A stretch of DNA of 64,000 bases from PALSA-505 sp036267135 (GCA_036267135.1 DATAWQ010000149.1:1-64000), one strand, 5' to 3'; positions 1 through 8,428 are shown, counted from the first letter of the stretch. The notes: generated by a model not told the origin, from the letters alone. Program-made: numbers and translations.

Positions 1-1
1 G

Positions 2-211
2 TTCTCCGACCACGTGGGGATCAGCGCCAAGGCGCTGATCCGCCGCTACCGGCTGTACGAGGCGGCCGAGCAGGCCAGGCTGCGCCACGACATCGACTGG
101 GCCGACCTGGCCGCCCGGCTGTGCTACAGCGACCAGGCCCACCTCAGCCGTGAGTTCTCGGCCCTGCTGGGGATGCCACCCCGGCAGTACGCGCTGGCCT
201 GCCGCAGCTAG
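2..211 (+). CDS. AraC-family transcriptional regulator, C-terminal part (partial)
   Basis: The frame is open from base 2 to a TAG at 209-211 and gives about 69 residues; the rest of the gene lies outside the window. The residues form a typical second AraC helix-turn-helix: a first-helix remnant (FSDHVGISAKALIRRYR), a middle helix rich in Glu/Ala, then CYSDQAHLSREFSALLGMPP, which matches the conserved 'GFxDQSHFxRxFkrxxGxxPxxYR' end of the family. It would bind DNA in the cytoplasm; the ligand or sensor domain is not visible. The stop codon lies inside a 15-bp tandem repeat (201-260), so the C-terminus may vary between strains. The next gene runs the other way and ends 54 bp away. Confidence 0.8.
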   Translation, partial: FSDHVGISAKALIRRYRLYEAAEQARLRHDIDWADLAARLCYSDQAHLSREFSALLGMPPRQYALACRS

Positions 212-260
212 CGCGGCCGAAGCTAGCACCGCCGAAGCTAGCACCGGCGAAGCTAGCGCC
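201..260. repeat. 15-bp tandem repeat across the AraC-type stop codon
   Basis: Four 15-bp units: gccgcagctagcgcg, gccgaagctagcacc (twice), ggcgaagctagcgcc. The TAG at 209-211 that ends the upstream gene is inside the first unit, and the TAG recurs in every unit. The array lies between two convergent genes. Confidence 0.85.
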
Positions 261-264
261 GCCG

Positions 265-1200
265 TCAGGCCCGGGAACCGCGGGCCGCGGCGTCCAGCGC
301 GTCGCGCAGCCGGCCGGCGTGCTTCTCCAGCAGGGCGCCCGCCTCGTCGGGGTCCAGGTGGTAGCTCGCCACGATGCTGGCCACCTTCGGCCGCCAGCCG
401 CTGGCCACCAGCGCCCGGCGGGCCTCCCGCGGGGAGACCCCGCTGATCGCGGTCACGATGCGGATCGCGCGCTCGCGCAGCTTGCTGTTGGTGGGCCTGA
501 CGTCCACCATGAGGCTGCCGTAGGTCTTGCCCAGCCTGACCATGGACGCGGTGGAGATGATGTTCAGCACGATCTTCTGGACGGTGCCCGCGTTCAGCCG
601 GGTCGAGCCGGCGATGACCTCGGGCCCGACCTTGATCTCGATCGGGAACTGGGCGAGCGCGCCCAGCGGAGTGTTCTCGTTGCAGGCCAGGCAGGCGGTG
701 ACCGCGCCCACCTCGTTGGCCCGGCGCAGCGCGCCCAGCACGTACGGCGTGCGCCCGCTGGCCGAGATGCCCAGTACCGCATCCCGCTCCCCGACACCGA
801 GCCGGTCCAGCGCGTCGGCGCCGCCGGCCGGGTCGTCCTCCACGTTCTCCTGGGCGGCGCCGAACGCTTCCGCGCCGCCGGCCAGCACGGCCGCGATCAT
901 GCCGTCGGGGACGCTGAACGTGGGGCCCGCCTCGGCCGCGTCCAGCATCCCGATCCGGCCGGCTGTGCCCGCGCCGACGTAGATGAGCCGGCCACCGATG
1001 GCCAGGCGCTTCACCACCGCCTCCACCACAGGCGCGATCTGCCCGGTCGCCCCGGCCACCGCCTCGCCAGCCCGGCGGGCCTGCTCGGCCATGAGCCGAA
1101 CGAGCTCAGGCAGGGGCAGCCGGTCGAGTTCGCTGAACTCAGCACCGGCTTGCTCGGTCGCGAGCCGGGCGAGTCGAGCAGCGTCAGGAGCGATCATCAA
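265..1200 (-). CDS. murQ: N-acetylmuramic acid 6-phosphate etherase MurQ
   Basis: This 311-residue protein is a cytoplasmic SIS-domain lyase that cleaves the D-lactyl ether of MurNAc 6-phosphate to GlcNAc 6-phosphate and D-lactate, a peptidoglycan recycling step. The diagnostic motif GAGTAGRIGMLDAAEAGP lies near residues 77-94; its Glu90 matches the catalytic Glu83 of E. coli MurQ, and a second acid (QENVEDD, about residue 121) matches Glu114. A phosphosugar-binding GISASGRTPYVLGAL follows at about 144-158. Length is normal for the family (about 300). The ATG at 1200 gives the family N-terminus. A MurR/RpiR-type regulator is divergent at 1609, and a MurNAc/GlcNAc-type kinase lies nearby, which supports the assignment. 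Confidence 0.93.
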   Translation of the reverse strand: MMIAPDAARLARLATEQAGAEFSELDRLPLPELVRLMAEQARRAGEAVAGATGQIAPVVEAVVKRLAIGGRLIYVGAGTAGRIGMLDAAEAGPTFSVPDGMIAAVLAGGAEAFGAAQENVEDDPAGGADALDRLGVGERDAVLGISASGRTPYVLGALRRANEVGAVTACLACNENTPLGALAQFPIEIKVGPEVIAGSTRLNAGTVQKIVLNIISTASMVRLGKTYGSLMVDVRPTNSKLRERAIRIVTAISGVSPREARRALVASGWRPKVASIVASYHLDPDEAGALLEKHAGRLRDALDAAARGSRA

Positions 1201-1608
1201 TGTAACCCTCCACGGGGAGGTTGGAGCCCGCGGACTTCCCGATGGTACTACCGAACACGGGGCGCACGCAGATCGTGACTTTGATACTTAGACTAGTAGG
1301 GGTCATGCCATGTCACGGATGACCCAGACGATCGATTTACGGCGCGCCCTGCGCTTCCTGCAAGCGATTGTTGACGTGATCGCTGTAGGCTGATCGCCGG
1401 GTAACACAGAGCGGCCATCGACCGATGGGCCGGGGGAAGCCGGTTACATACCGGTAAGGGCACTGTGCTTGGCTTTCCACGGCGGCCTGCCACTCGGCAA
1501 AGCCGCTGGTCGGGCTGCCGAGGTGACTGCCCGTGACAGCACCTGCCGCATGATGGGTGGGGAAGTCGGGGGCGGCCAAACGTGAAGTGAATGGAAGGTG
1601 GGGCGGCG
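1201..1608. promoter_or_regulatory. Divergent murQ / RpiR-type regulator control region
   Basis: A 408-bp region without a convincing gene between two divergent starts. It contains two short inverted repeats: gggtcat-N12-atgaccc at 1300-1325, and ccggt-tacat-accgg at 1440-1454. Either could be the site of the RpiR-type regulator, since family members usually bind imperfect palindromes in their own divergent promoter. I found no clear -35/-10 pair. Function is inferred from position only. Confidence 0.4.
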
Positions 1609-2556
1609 ATGGCTGCGAGGCGATCAGCCACTGCTCGGCGTCCGGGGTCGGGATCCGCGCGTCATGGCAGTCCAGTATCGGAACCCGAGGCCCCGGTCGA
1701 TGTGGTGGTGCGGATACGCGCCCTGATGCCGAGCTTGGCTCCGGCCGAGCAGCGGGTGGCCAGGCTGGCGGTCAGCGACCCCGGCCGGGCGGCGCGCTGG
1801 ACCATCTCGGAATACGCCGAGCGCGCACAGACCTCAGGGACGACGATCATCAGGTTCTGCCGGGCCATCGGTCTCGATGGCTACCCGGCCCTGCGGATCG
1901 CCCTGGCGGCCACGGCCGGGCATGGCGCGGCGGGAACCTGGCGCTCGGTGTCGGGCGACATCGCGCCCGATGACGACATCGCGACGGTGGTGCGCAAGGT
2001 CGGCCATGCGGACGCCCGCGCGGTCGAGGAGACGATCGGCCAGATCGACTTCGGCGTGCTCGCCAAGGTGGTCGAGGCGCTCATCAGGGCCCGCCGCATC
2101 GACGTTTACGGCGTCGGCGCGAGCGGCCTGGTCGCGGTCGACCTGCAGCAGAAGCTGCACAGGCTCGGGAAGATCGTCTACGCCTGGACCGACACGCACA
2201 TGGCGCTCACGTCGGCGGCCATGCTCGGCTCCGAGGACGTCGTGGTCGGCATCTCGTACACCGGCACCACGCTGGACACGATCGACCCGCTCCGGGTGGC
2301 CAAGGCCAACGGCGCGCTGGCGATCGCGCTGACCAACCACCCCAGATCGGCCCTGGCCGGCCTGGCGGATCTGGTGCTCACCACCGCGGCGCGCGAGACG
2401 ACGTTCAGGACCGGCGCGATGACGAGCCGCATTGCGCAGTTCACCGTCATCGACTGTGTCTTCGCCCTGGTCGCCCAGCGCAACTTCGAGGAAACCGTGG
2501 ACGCGCTGGAGCGCACCTACGCGGCGATCGGCAGGCGGCGCACCGCCAGCAGGTAA
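1609..2556 (+). CDS. RpiR/MurR-family transcriptional regulator (HTH + SIS)
   Basis: A 315-residue regulator with an N-terminal RpiR-type HTH (about residues 25-100, including SEYAERAQTSGTTIIRFCRA) and a C-terminal SIS sugar-phosphate domain (about 125-260; GVGASGLVAVDLQQK and VVGISYTGTTLDTI are the phosphosugar-binding loops). Such proteins sense a sugar phosphate; next to murQ the likely effector is MurNAc 6-phosphate, as for E. coli MurR. ATG 1609 is preferred because GGAAGG lies 10 bp upstream; an in-frame ATG at 1591 would add six residues. Divergent from murQ, so it probably controls both genes. The effector and whether it represses are inferred. Confidence 0.85.
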   Translation: MAARRSATARRPGSGSARHGSPVSEPEAPVDVVVRIRALMPSLAPAEQRVARLAVSDPGRAARWTISEYAERAQTSGTTIIRFCRAIGLDGYPALRIALAATAGHGAAGTWRSVSGDIAPDDDIATVVRKVGHADARAVEETIGQIDFGVLAKVVEALIRARRIDVYGVGASGLVAVDLQQKLHRLGKIVYAWTDTHMALTSAAMLGSEDVVVGISYTGTTLDTIDPLRVAKANGALAIALTNHPRSALAGLADLVLTTAARETTFRTGAMTSRIAQFTVIDCVFALVAQRNFEETVDALERTYAAIGRRRTASR

Positions 2557-2574
2557 CCGGCCGCGCGGGCCCGG

Positions 2575-3621
2575 TCAGCGTGCTGGCGGGGCCCAGCGGT
2601 CGTGCACGGCCTCGCGGACGCCGCGGATCGTGCCCCGGTTCCGGCCGAAGTGCACGTCGTTGGTGAGCAGCACCGCCCAGTAACCGCTGGCCGGGTCGAA
2701 GGCCAGGCTGGTGCCGGTGAACCCGGTGTGGGTGGCGCTGGCCGGCGGCCAGTGGCTCCCCAGCGAGTCGTGCGCGTCGCCGCGCAGCACCCAGCCGAGG
2801 CCGCGCCTGCCGCCGGCGCCCTCGGTCTGCAGCCGGCAGGCCGCCGACCGGGTGGCGGGGGAGAGCAGTTCGCGGCCGAGCCAGGCCAGTTCCAGGTACC
2901 TGGCCAGGTCGCTGGCCGGGGCGAACAGCCCGGCGTGCCCGGCCACACCGCCGAAGAACCGTGCGTTTTCGTCGTGCACGACACCGGTCGGCACGCTGCC
3001 GTCGGGCTGCGGCTCGGTGGACGCGGCCAGGTTGCCGCCCTGCTGCGGATTCGGGTTGAAACCGGTGCGCGTCAGGCCGAGCGGGCCGGTGACCAGCGCG
3101 GCGACGGCCGCGTCGAGCGACGCGCCGGTCACCGCCATCACCACCCGCCCCAGCAGCATGAACCCGATGTCGGAGTAGACCACGTGCCGCCCGGGGGGAC
3201 GCTCGAGCGGCACCTGGAGCATGGCCAGGTGCGCCTCGCCGGGGTCGGTGTACTCCCGCCAGAATTTGATCTCGGCGGGCAGCCCCGAGGTGTGCGCCAG
3301 CAACTGGCGGATGGTGATCTCGTCCCGCCGCTCGCCGCGCAGCCCCGGCAGGAACCTCACCGCCGGGTCGTCGAGGGCCAGATCCCCCCGCTCGGCCAGC
3401 ACCAGCACGGCCGGCAGCGTCGCCACCACCTTGGTCAGCGAGGCCAGGTCGAACAGCGTGTCCTCGTGCATCGGCCTGGCCGGGCCGCCGTGCACCTGAG
3501 CCTGCCCGGCCACCACGGCCTCGGTCCGCTGCCCCGGCCGGCCGCCGAGGAATACCGCGCCGGGTATCGTGCCCTCGCTGACCATGCGGTCAAGGAACAA
3601 GCGGACGTCTCCGGCGGTCAT
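2575..3621 (-). CDS. Serine hydrolase, beta-lactamase (class C/PBP4*) fold; possible MurNAc-peptide amidase
   Basis: A 348-residue PF00144-type hydrolase. The catalytic SLTK (Ser61-Lys64) and the second motif Tyr (HVVYSDIGF, Tyr149) are present, and HTGFTGTS near residue 300 corresponds to the KTG-like third motif. No signal peptide is seen, so it should act in the cytosol. ATG 3621 is chosen because GTGAGG precedes it by about 6 bp and because the upstream extension would run through the kinase gene's repeat tail in another frame. It lies 16 bp after the kinase stop, so the two are probably co-transcribed. The cytosolic location and the murQ/kinase setting resemble Bacillus AmiE (YbbE), a beta-lactamase-fold MurNAc-L-alanine amidase; a general esterase is the alternative. 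Confidence 0.82.
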   Translation of the reverse strand: MTAGDVRLFLDRMVSEGTIPGAVFLGGRPGQRTEAVVAGQAQVHGGPARPMHEDTLFDLASLTKVVATLPAVLVLAERGDLALDDPAVRFLPGLRGERRDEITIRQLLAHTSGLPAEIKFWREYTDPGEAHLAMLQVPLERPPGRHVVYSDIGFMLLGRVVMAVTGASLDAAVAALVTGPLGLTRTGFNPNPQQGGNLAASTEPQPDGSVPTGVVHDENARFFGGVAGHAGLFAPASDLARYLELAWLGRELLSPATRSAACRLQTEGAGGRRGLGWVLRGDAHDSLGSHWPPASATHTGFTGTSLAFDPASGYWAVLLTNDVHFGRNRGTIRGVREAVHDRWAPPAR

Positions 3622-3637
3622 CGGGCCCTCACGCCGG

Positions 3638-4705
3638 TCATCCGCCCTCGGGCTGTGCTGCGTCGATCTGCGCGGCCTCGGGCTGTGCGTCCTCGGGCTG
3701 TGCGTCCTCGGGCTGTGCTGTCTCGGGCTGGGCTGTCTCGGGCTGGGCGGCCAGCAGGGCCGCACCGATTTCCGGCGCGGCTAGCGGGGCGACGGCCCCG
3801 GTGGCGCGCTGGAACGCGTCCCACACCGGCCCGATGCCGAAAACCCCGCCGGCGGCGGCGACCGGCAGGTCGCCGAACCGCAGCCGCAGCGCGGTGACCA
3901 TCCCGGTCAGCGCCGTGGCCGCGTCGGCCAGTATCGCCCGCGCCACCTCGTCCTGGGCCGGCCCCTCGGCGCACCGGCCCACCACCGGGGCCAGCCGGGC
4001 CAGGACGGACCGATCCCCGGGAGCGCGCTGCACGCGCACCATGAGCTCGTACAGCGGGGCGCCCGTCTCCTTGCTGAGCGCGTCGCCGAGCCGGGTGGCC
4101 GGTCCGCTGCCCTCCTGCGCCGCCAGCGCCGCGCGCAGCGCCCGGCGGCCGATCCAGTACCCGCCGCCTTCGTCGCCCACCAGGTGCCCGTGACCGCCGA
4201 CCAGCGCCAGTTCCCGGTAGGAGCCGCCGCCCACCGCCACCGACCCGGTGCCGGCGATCACCAAGATGCCGGGGCCGCCGATGAAAGCGCCCAGCCACGC
4301 GGCCGTGGCGTCGGGCGCCACCCGGGCCGGCACGCCCGAGGCCTCGGTGATGGCGGCGGCGAACGTGGCCGCCGCGTCCGGCACCCTGGCCAGCCCGGGG
4401 ACGCCGATGCCCACCGAGGCCGGCTGCGCCGCCCGCACCAGCGCGGCCATCCTGGGCACCCCGTCGCCGTCCAGCAGGAAGTTGAACGGGCCACTCGAAT
4501 AGCGCTGCGTGGGCGCGCCGTCGACGATCAGGACCGCCCTGGTGCCGGTCCCGCCGGCATCGATGCCGAGCACCGGCCCGATCCCCTGCAAAACCCCGGC
4601 CACCCGCCCCCCGACATCCACCGCTCCCGCCGCCGCCGCCGGCACAGCCGCCGCCGGAGCCGGGACGGGGGGTTCGGACCTGGCCGGGCTCTCGCCTTCG
4701 TGCAC
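3638..4705 (-). CDS. BadF/BadG-type N-acetylglucosamine (MurNAc) kinase
   Basis: A 355-residue member of the ASKHA kinase superfamily. The phosphate-1 loop GIDAGGTGTRAVLIVDG starts near residue 43, an interdomain GVPGLARV and a second phosphate loop AGTGSVAVGGG near residues 154-164 follow, and GDEGGGYWIGRRALR is typical of GlcNAc and MurNAc kinases of the BadF type. It likely phosphorylates sugar released from wall fragments and so feeds MurQ. The start is GTG 4705 with GAGGGAG just upstream. The last 35 residues are tandem AQPE(T/D/A) pentapeptides encoded by a 15-bp repeat and are unlikely to belong to the fold. Substrate choice between GlcNAc and MurNAc cannot be told from sequence. Confidence 0.85.
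   Translation of the reverse strand: MHEGESPARSEPPVPAPAAAVPAAAAGAVDVGGRVAGVLQGIGPVLGIDAGGTGTRAVLIVDGAPTQRYSSGPFNFLLDGDGVPRMAALVRAAQPASVGIGVPGLARVPDAAATFAAAITEASGVPARVAPDATAAWLGAFIGGPGILVIAGTGSVAVGGGSYRELALVGGHGHLVGDEGGGYWIGRRALRAALAAQEGSGPATRLGDALSKETGAPLYELMVRVQRAPGDRSVLARLAPVVGRCAEGPAQDEVARAILADAATALTGMVTALRLRFGDLPVAAAGGVFGIGPVWDAFQRATGAVAPLAAPEIGAALLAAQPETAQPETAQPEDAQPEDAQPEAAQIDAAQPEGG
3647..3751. repeat. 15-bp tandem repeat coding the kinase C-terminal tail
   Basis: Seven contiguous 15-bp units of ctcgggctgtgcgtc type; the second (3662-3676) is diverged. Read on the minus strand they give AQPE(T/D/A) pentapeptides. The unit is in frame, so copy number changes would only lengthen or shorten the tail. 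Confidence 0.9.
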
Positions 4706-4831
4706 CGCGCTCCCTCATCAGGCCCGGCAGCGCATGCCGGGGCGGTCAGCAGGTGCGCGTCATCCTAGCGGCCGGCCCATACCGGGCATAGCGCGTCTCC
4801 CGGCGCCGGTGGGGTGGCGACGGGGAGGGGC

Positions 4832-6529
4832 TCAGGCGGGGGGAGGTGGGGGAGAGGCGGGGAGGGCGATGGTGAACTGGGTGGAGCCTGGGTGGCTGGC
4901 CATCGTCACGGTGCCCCGGTGGGCGGCGACCACCGCGTCCACGATCGCGAGGCCGAGGCCCGCGCCGCCGGACGCGCTGGACCGCGAGCCGCTGCCGCGC
5001 ACGAAGCGGCCGAACAGGGTGGGCTGCACCGCGGCCGGGATGCCGGGCCCGTCGTCGGTGACGGACAGCCGCACGCCGCCGGCCCAGGGGTCGGGGGCGG
5101 CCGGCCGCACACCGTCCGCGCCGGGGCCGGGGGCGGTGAGCCGCACGGTGACGGTGGTGCCGGCCGGGGTGTGCACGCGCGCGTTGCTCAGCAGGTTCGC
5201 GACCACCTGGTGCAGGCTGTGCTCGTCGCCGAGCACCAGGACCGGTTCGCCGGGCAGTTCGAGCACCCACCGGTGGTCCTGGCCGGCCGCCCGCGCGTCG
5301 CTGGTGGCGTCGATGGCCAGCCGGGTGAGGTCGACGGGCGCGCGCTCCAGCGGCCGGCCCGCGTCCAGCCTGGCCAGCAGCAGCAGTTCGTCCACCAGGA
5401 CGCTCATCCTGGCCGACTCCGCCTCCACCCGGCCGAGGGCGTGGGCCACCTCGTCCGGCACCGGGCCCGGGTGCCGCCTGGCCAGCTCGGCGTAGCCGCG
5501 GATGGCGGCCAGCGGGGTGCGGAGCTCGTGGCTGGCGTCGGCCGCGAAGCTGCGCAGCCTGGCCTCGCTGGCCGCCCGGCGGGACAGCGCGGACTCCACG
5601 TGCCCGAGCATCCGGTTGAACGCGATCCCGACCCGGCCGACCTCGGTGCCCGGGTTGGTGTCTGGCACCCGCTCCGACAGCGTCGCCTGCCCATCGGCCA
5701 GCGGAAGCTGAGTGACCCGCGACGCGGTCGCGGCCACCCGGCGCAGCGGGCGCAGCGAGGTGCCGACCAGGCCGGTGCCGAGCACGCCGGCCAGCAGCAG
5801 GACCCCGGCGAACACGATCAGCTCGGTGGCCTCCAGGTCATGCAGGGTGCCCTGCATGCTGCCCATCGGCAGCCCGGTGATGAGTGTGCTGCCGCCCGGG
5901 CCGTGGCCGGACTCCAGCCGGTAGTCGCCGCCCAGCGAGGCCAGGGTCAGGGTCTGGGGCTGGCCGTTGGCGGCCAGCCGGGTCAGCGCGGTCTGCTCCT
6001 GCTTGGTCAGGTTGCAGTCCGCTCCCCACGACAGATTGCCGTTCATCGCGCCGTTGCGCACGCTGGCGTCGAGCGTGTACGGCGGCTGCCCGGGGAAGGA
6101 CCCGCACGGGGGGGAGCCGCCTGAGACCTGGCTGCCCGGCGGTGGGGCGGCCGGCGGCCCGCCGTGCTTCTGGCAGGCCTGGGCGTAGATGGCGGCCGAG
6201 GTCTGGAGCTGGCTGTCGAGCTGGATGAGCAGGAACCGGTTGGCGGCGAAGTACGTGGCCCCGCCCACGATCGCGCAGCAGAGGGCGAGCAGCGTCAGCA
6301 GGCCGGCGATGAGCCGGGCCCGCAGCGTCAGCCCGGTCAGCCAGCGCCCCGGCACCGCGGCCAGTCGCGCCAGACGGGGCGTGTGGCCCTGTGTGGGGTC
6401 TGTGGTACTCGGTGGTACGGCAGAAGGGTTCCGGGGCCGCCTGGGCGCATCTGAGGGCCGTCTGGCCCTCCCCGACGGCAGGCCCGCCCCAGGGCGGCTT
6501 TCCGGCCAGGCAGGTATCCCGTCGCTCAT
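4832..6529 (-). CDS. Sensor histidine kinase of a two-component system
   Basis: A 565-residue membrane kinase: a Pro-rich cytosolic N-terminus, TM1 about 70-95, an extracytoplasmic domain about 96-235 with Cys119, Cys142 and Cys172, TM2 about 236-258, HAMP (SLRPLRRVAATASRV), the HisKA H-box DASHELRTPL with His334, then the HATPase N-box (VVANLLSNARVHTPAG), G1 (DDGPGIPA), F (LFGRFVRG) and G2 (GGAGLGLAIV) boxes. ATG 6529 overlaps the regulator stop as ATGA, so the kinase is translationally coupled to the response regulator upstream of it. The signal is unknown; the Cys-containing outer domain could form disulfides or bind metal. Confidence 0.92.
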   Translation of the reverse strand: MSDGIPAWPESRPGAGLPSGRARRPSDAPRRPRNPSAVPPSTTDPTQGHTPRLARLAAVPGRWLTGLTLRARLIAGLLTLLALCCAIVGGATYFAANRFLLIQLDSQLQTSAAIYAQACQKHGGPPAAPPPGSQVSGGSPPCGSFPGQPPYTLDASVRNGAMNGNLSWGADCNLTKQEQTALTRLAANGQPQTLTLASLGGDYRLESGHGPGGSTLITGLPMGSMQGTLHDLEATELIVFAGVLLLAGVLGTGLVGTSLRPLRRVAATASRVTQLPLADGQATLSERVPDTNPGTEVGRVGIAFNRMLGHVESALSRRAASEARLRSFAADASHELRTPLAAIRGYAELARRHPGPVPDEVAHALGRVEAESARMSVLVDELLLLARLDAGRPLERAPVDLTRLAIDATSDARAAGQDHRWVLELPGEPVLVLGDEHSLHQVVANLLSNARVHTPAGTTVTVRLTAPGPGADGVRPAAPDPWAGGVRLSVTDDGPGIPAAVQPTLFGRFVRGSGSRSSASGGAGLGLAIVDAVVAAHRGTVTMASHPGSTQFTIALPASPPPPPA

Positions 6530-7284
6530 CGGGTCCTCGACTTGAGCACGTAGCCGACACCGCGCACCGTGTGGATCAGCGGCTCCCGCCCGGCGTCCAC
6601 CTTCTTGCGCAGGTAGCTGATGTACAGCTCGACCACGTGCGCCTGCCCGCCGAAGTCGTAGTTCCACACCCGGTCGAGTATCTGGGCCTTGGACAGCACC
6701 CGGCGGGGGTTGCGCATCAGGAACCTGAGCAGCTCGAACTCGGTCACGGTGAGGTCGATGAGCTCACCGTCCCTGCGCACCTCCCTGGATTCCTCGTCCA
6801 TGGTCAGGTCGGCCACGGCCAGCTCGTTCTCGCTGTGCGCCCTGGTGAGGTCGGCCCGGCGCAGCAGGCCGCGCAGCCGGGCCAGCACCTCTTCGATGCT
6901 GAACGGCTTGGTCACGTAGTCGTCACCGCCGGCCGTGATGCCGGCCACCCGGTCCTCCACCGCGTCCCTGGCGGTGAGGAACAGCACGCACACCCTGGGC
7001 TGGTCCTGGCGCAGTCTGCGCAGCACCTCGAGCCCGTCCAGGTCGGGCAGCATCACGTCGAGCACCACCGCGTGCGGCCTGAACTCGCGGGCCACCCGCA
7101 CCGCACCGAGGCCGTCGGCCGCGGTCTGCACCTCCCAGCCCTCGTAGCGCAGCACGCTGGACAGCAGTTCGGCCAGGCTGGGCTCGTCGTCGACCACCAG
7201 GACCCGGACCGGTGGGCCGGCCGTGGCGGTCCCGGCGCTGGCCGCTGCGGTGGTGGTGGCGGCGGGTTCGCTGGTGATGGTCAT
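6526..7284 (-). CDS. OmpR/PhoB-family response regulator
   Basis: A 252-residue regulator with an Ala/Thr-rich 25-residue N-terminal extension, a receiver domain (VVDDEPS acid pocket, phospho-acceptor Asp76 in VVLDVMLPDLDG, switch LFLTARD, Lys in DDYVTKPFS) and a winged-helix output domain ending in IHTVRGVGYVLK. ATG 7284 is the last start before the receiver; further upstream in-frame starts would run through the promoter. It precedes and overlaps its cognate kinase (ATGA). Direct repeats at 7316-7367, just upstream, are a probable autoregulatory site. Target genes are not known from sequence; apbE 140 bp away in the same orientation is a candidate. Confidence 0.93.
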   Translation of the reverse strand: MTITSEPAATTTAAASAGTATAGPPVRVLVVDDEPSLAELLSSVLRYEGWEVQTAADGLGAVRVAREFRPHAVVLDVMLPDLDGLEVLRRLRQDQPRVCVLFLTARDAVEDRVAGITAGGDDYVTKPFSIEEVLARLRGLLRRADLTRAHSENELAVADLTMDEESREVRRDGELIDLTVTEFELLRFLMRNPRRVLSKAQILDRVWNYDFGGQAHVVELYISYLRKKVDAGREPLIHTVRGVGYVLKSRTR

Positions 7285-7315
7285 GGTGGCCACGATGGCC
7301 GGCCGAGGACTAAAC

Positions 7316-7367
7316 TTCCTCTGGGTTTCCTCTGAACCAGCTCTGAGTTTGAACCAGCACTGAGTTG
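7316..7367. promoter_or_regulatory. Direct-repeat operator upstream of the response regulator
   Basis: Two kinds of direct repeat adjoin. TTCCTCTG occurs at 7316-7323 and 7327-7334 (11-bp spacing, one helical turn), followed by a 17-bp repeat, gaaccagctctgagttt (7334-7350) and gaaccagcactgagttg (7351-7367), 15 of 17 identical. Tandem half-sites on one helix face are what OmpR/PhoB-type regulators bind. The block lies 32-83 bp upstream of the regulator start. Confidence 0.55.
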
Positions 7368-7420
7368 TCACGCCCGGGGCCGGCGCCGAGGGGCCCTGCT
7401 GAGCGGCCGGGCGCGATGGG

Positions 7421-8428
7421 TCACGCGCAGGCGGGCCAGCCTGCCACCGTGTGGGCACGGCCGTCCAGGGCGACCATGCGGGCCGGCAGACCGAGGGACG
7501 ACAGCCATTCCTTGGCGTGCCGCCCGCGGATCATGGCGGCGGTGCTCGCCGCGCTGGCGAAGGCGCAGCAGGCCGCGGCGACCGAAACCGTGCGCCAGTA
7601 CGGCGCGGCCGGGGCCCCGGCCGTCGGGTCGAGTATGTAGTTCAGCGGGTCGCCGCCGTGGTGCAGGCGGCGGGCGGCCGTGCTGGAGGTGGCCAGCCCG
7701 CCGTCGTGGATGGCCACCACGGTGGCCGGCCCGCCGTCCAGGCCAGGATCGGCCGCATCGGTGACCACGTCGCGGGCGTCCTGGACCCGGATCCGCCAGC
7801 CGCCCGCCGGCGCCGCGCCCGCCACCGCGATGTTTCCGCCCAGCCCCACGAGTACCCCGCAGCTCAGCGCGCCGGCCAGCCGGCCCGCGCACCGGTCCAC
7901 GGCCCAGGAGGTCACCGTCGCGCTCAGGTCGAGGCGCAGCCCCGGTGGCAGCCACAGCCGCCGCCCCTCGCGTTCCAGCCGGATCCGCTGCCAGCCCGCG
8001 GCCGGCCGCAGAAACTGGTCGAGCCCCCGCAGCCCGTCCGGCCCGGGCCCGGGCGAACCGTTGCCGTTCACACTCACGCCGACCGGGTCTTCCCTGACCA
8101 CCGGATCCACGTCGCCGCCGGTGAGCTGGGCCGTGCGCAGCGCGGCCGCGATGGCGTCGGCCAGCAGCGAGCTGACCGGCACCGAGCCGTCCCAGGCACC
8201 CGAGCCAGACCGGGCCTCGGCCCGGGCCAGCTCGCCGAGCCCGCTGAGCTCGGAGCCGGGACGGGCGCCGCACACCGCGTCCATCGCGGTCAGCTCGGCC
8301 GCCATGATGGCGCGGCCACTCTCCAGCGCGGCGGCCCTGGTGACGACGAACTGCACCGGCGCGCCCAGCGCCGTCCAGCCCGCGGACACCTGCGCCCCCC
8401 TGGGGCCCGCCCCGACCGCCGGGGTCAT
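7421..8428 (-). CDS. apbE: ApbE-type FAD:protein FMN transferase
   Basis: A 335-residue ApbE-like protein, which transfers FMN from FAD to a Thr of target flavoproteins in a metal-dependent reaction. Family features are LRLDLSATVTSWAVDRC (the position of LDLGGIAKGYAVD), GLGGNIAV, GGLATSSTAARR, and NYILDPTAGAPA near the C-terminus (the metal-site D-x-x-T-G). No signal peptide or lipobox is visible, so it would act in the cytoplasm. ATG 8428 overlaps the stop of a possible small upstream ORF by four bases. No FMN-binding-domain partner protein is nearby, so the substrate is unknown. Confidence 0.82.
   Translation of the reverse strand: MTPAVGAGPRGAQVSAGWTALGAPVQFVVTRAAALESGRAIMAAELTAMDAVCGARPGSELSGLGELARAEARSGSGAWDGSVPVSSLLADAIAAALRTAQLTGGDVDPVVREDPVGVSVNGNGSPGPGPDGLRGLDQFLRPAAGWQRIRLEREGRRLWLPPGLRLDLSATVTSWAVDRCAGRLAGALSCGVLVGLGGNIAVAGAAPAGGWRIRVQDARDVVTDAADPGLDGGPATVVAIHDGGLATSSTAARRLHHGGDPLNYILDPTAGAPAAPYWRTVSVAAACCAFASAASTAAMIRGRHAKEWLSSLGLPARMVALDGRAHTVAGWPACA

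Noticed and set aside
201..260. Possible attachment site or CRISPR remnant
   Set aside because: Contiguous 15-bp tandem units without spacers, one of several such arrays in the window.
3618..4718. 366-residue minus ORF in another frame of the sugar kinase
   Set aside because: Arg/Gly-rich shadow; kinase motifs lie in the 3638-4705 frame.
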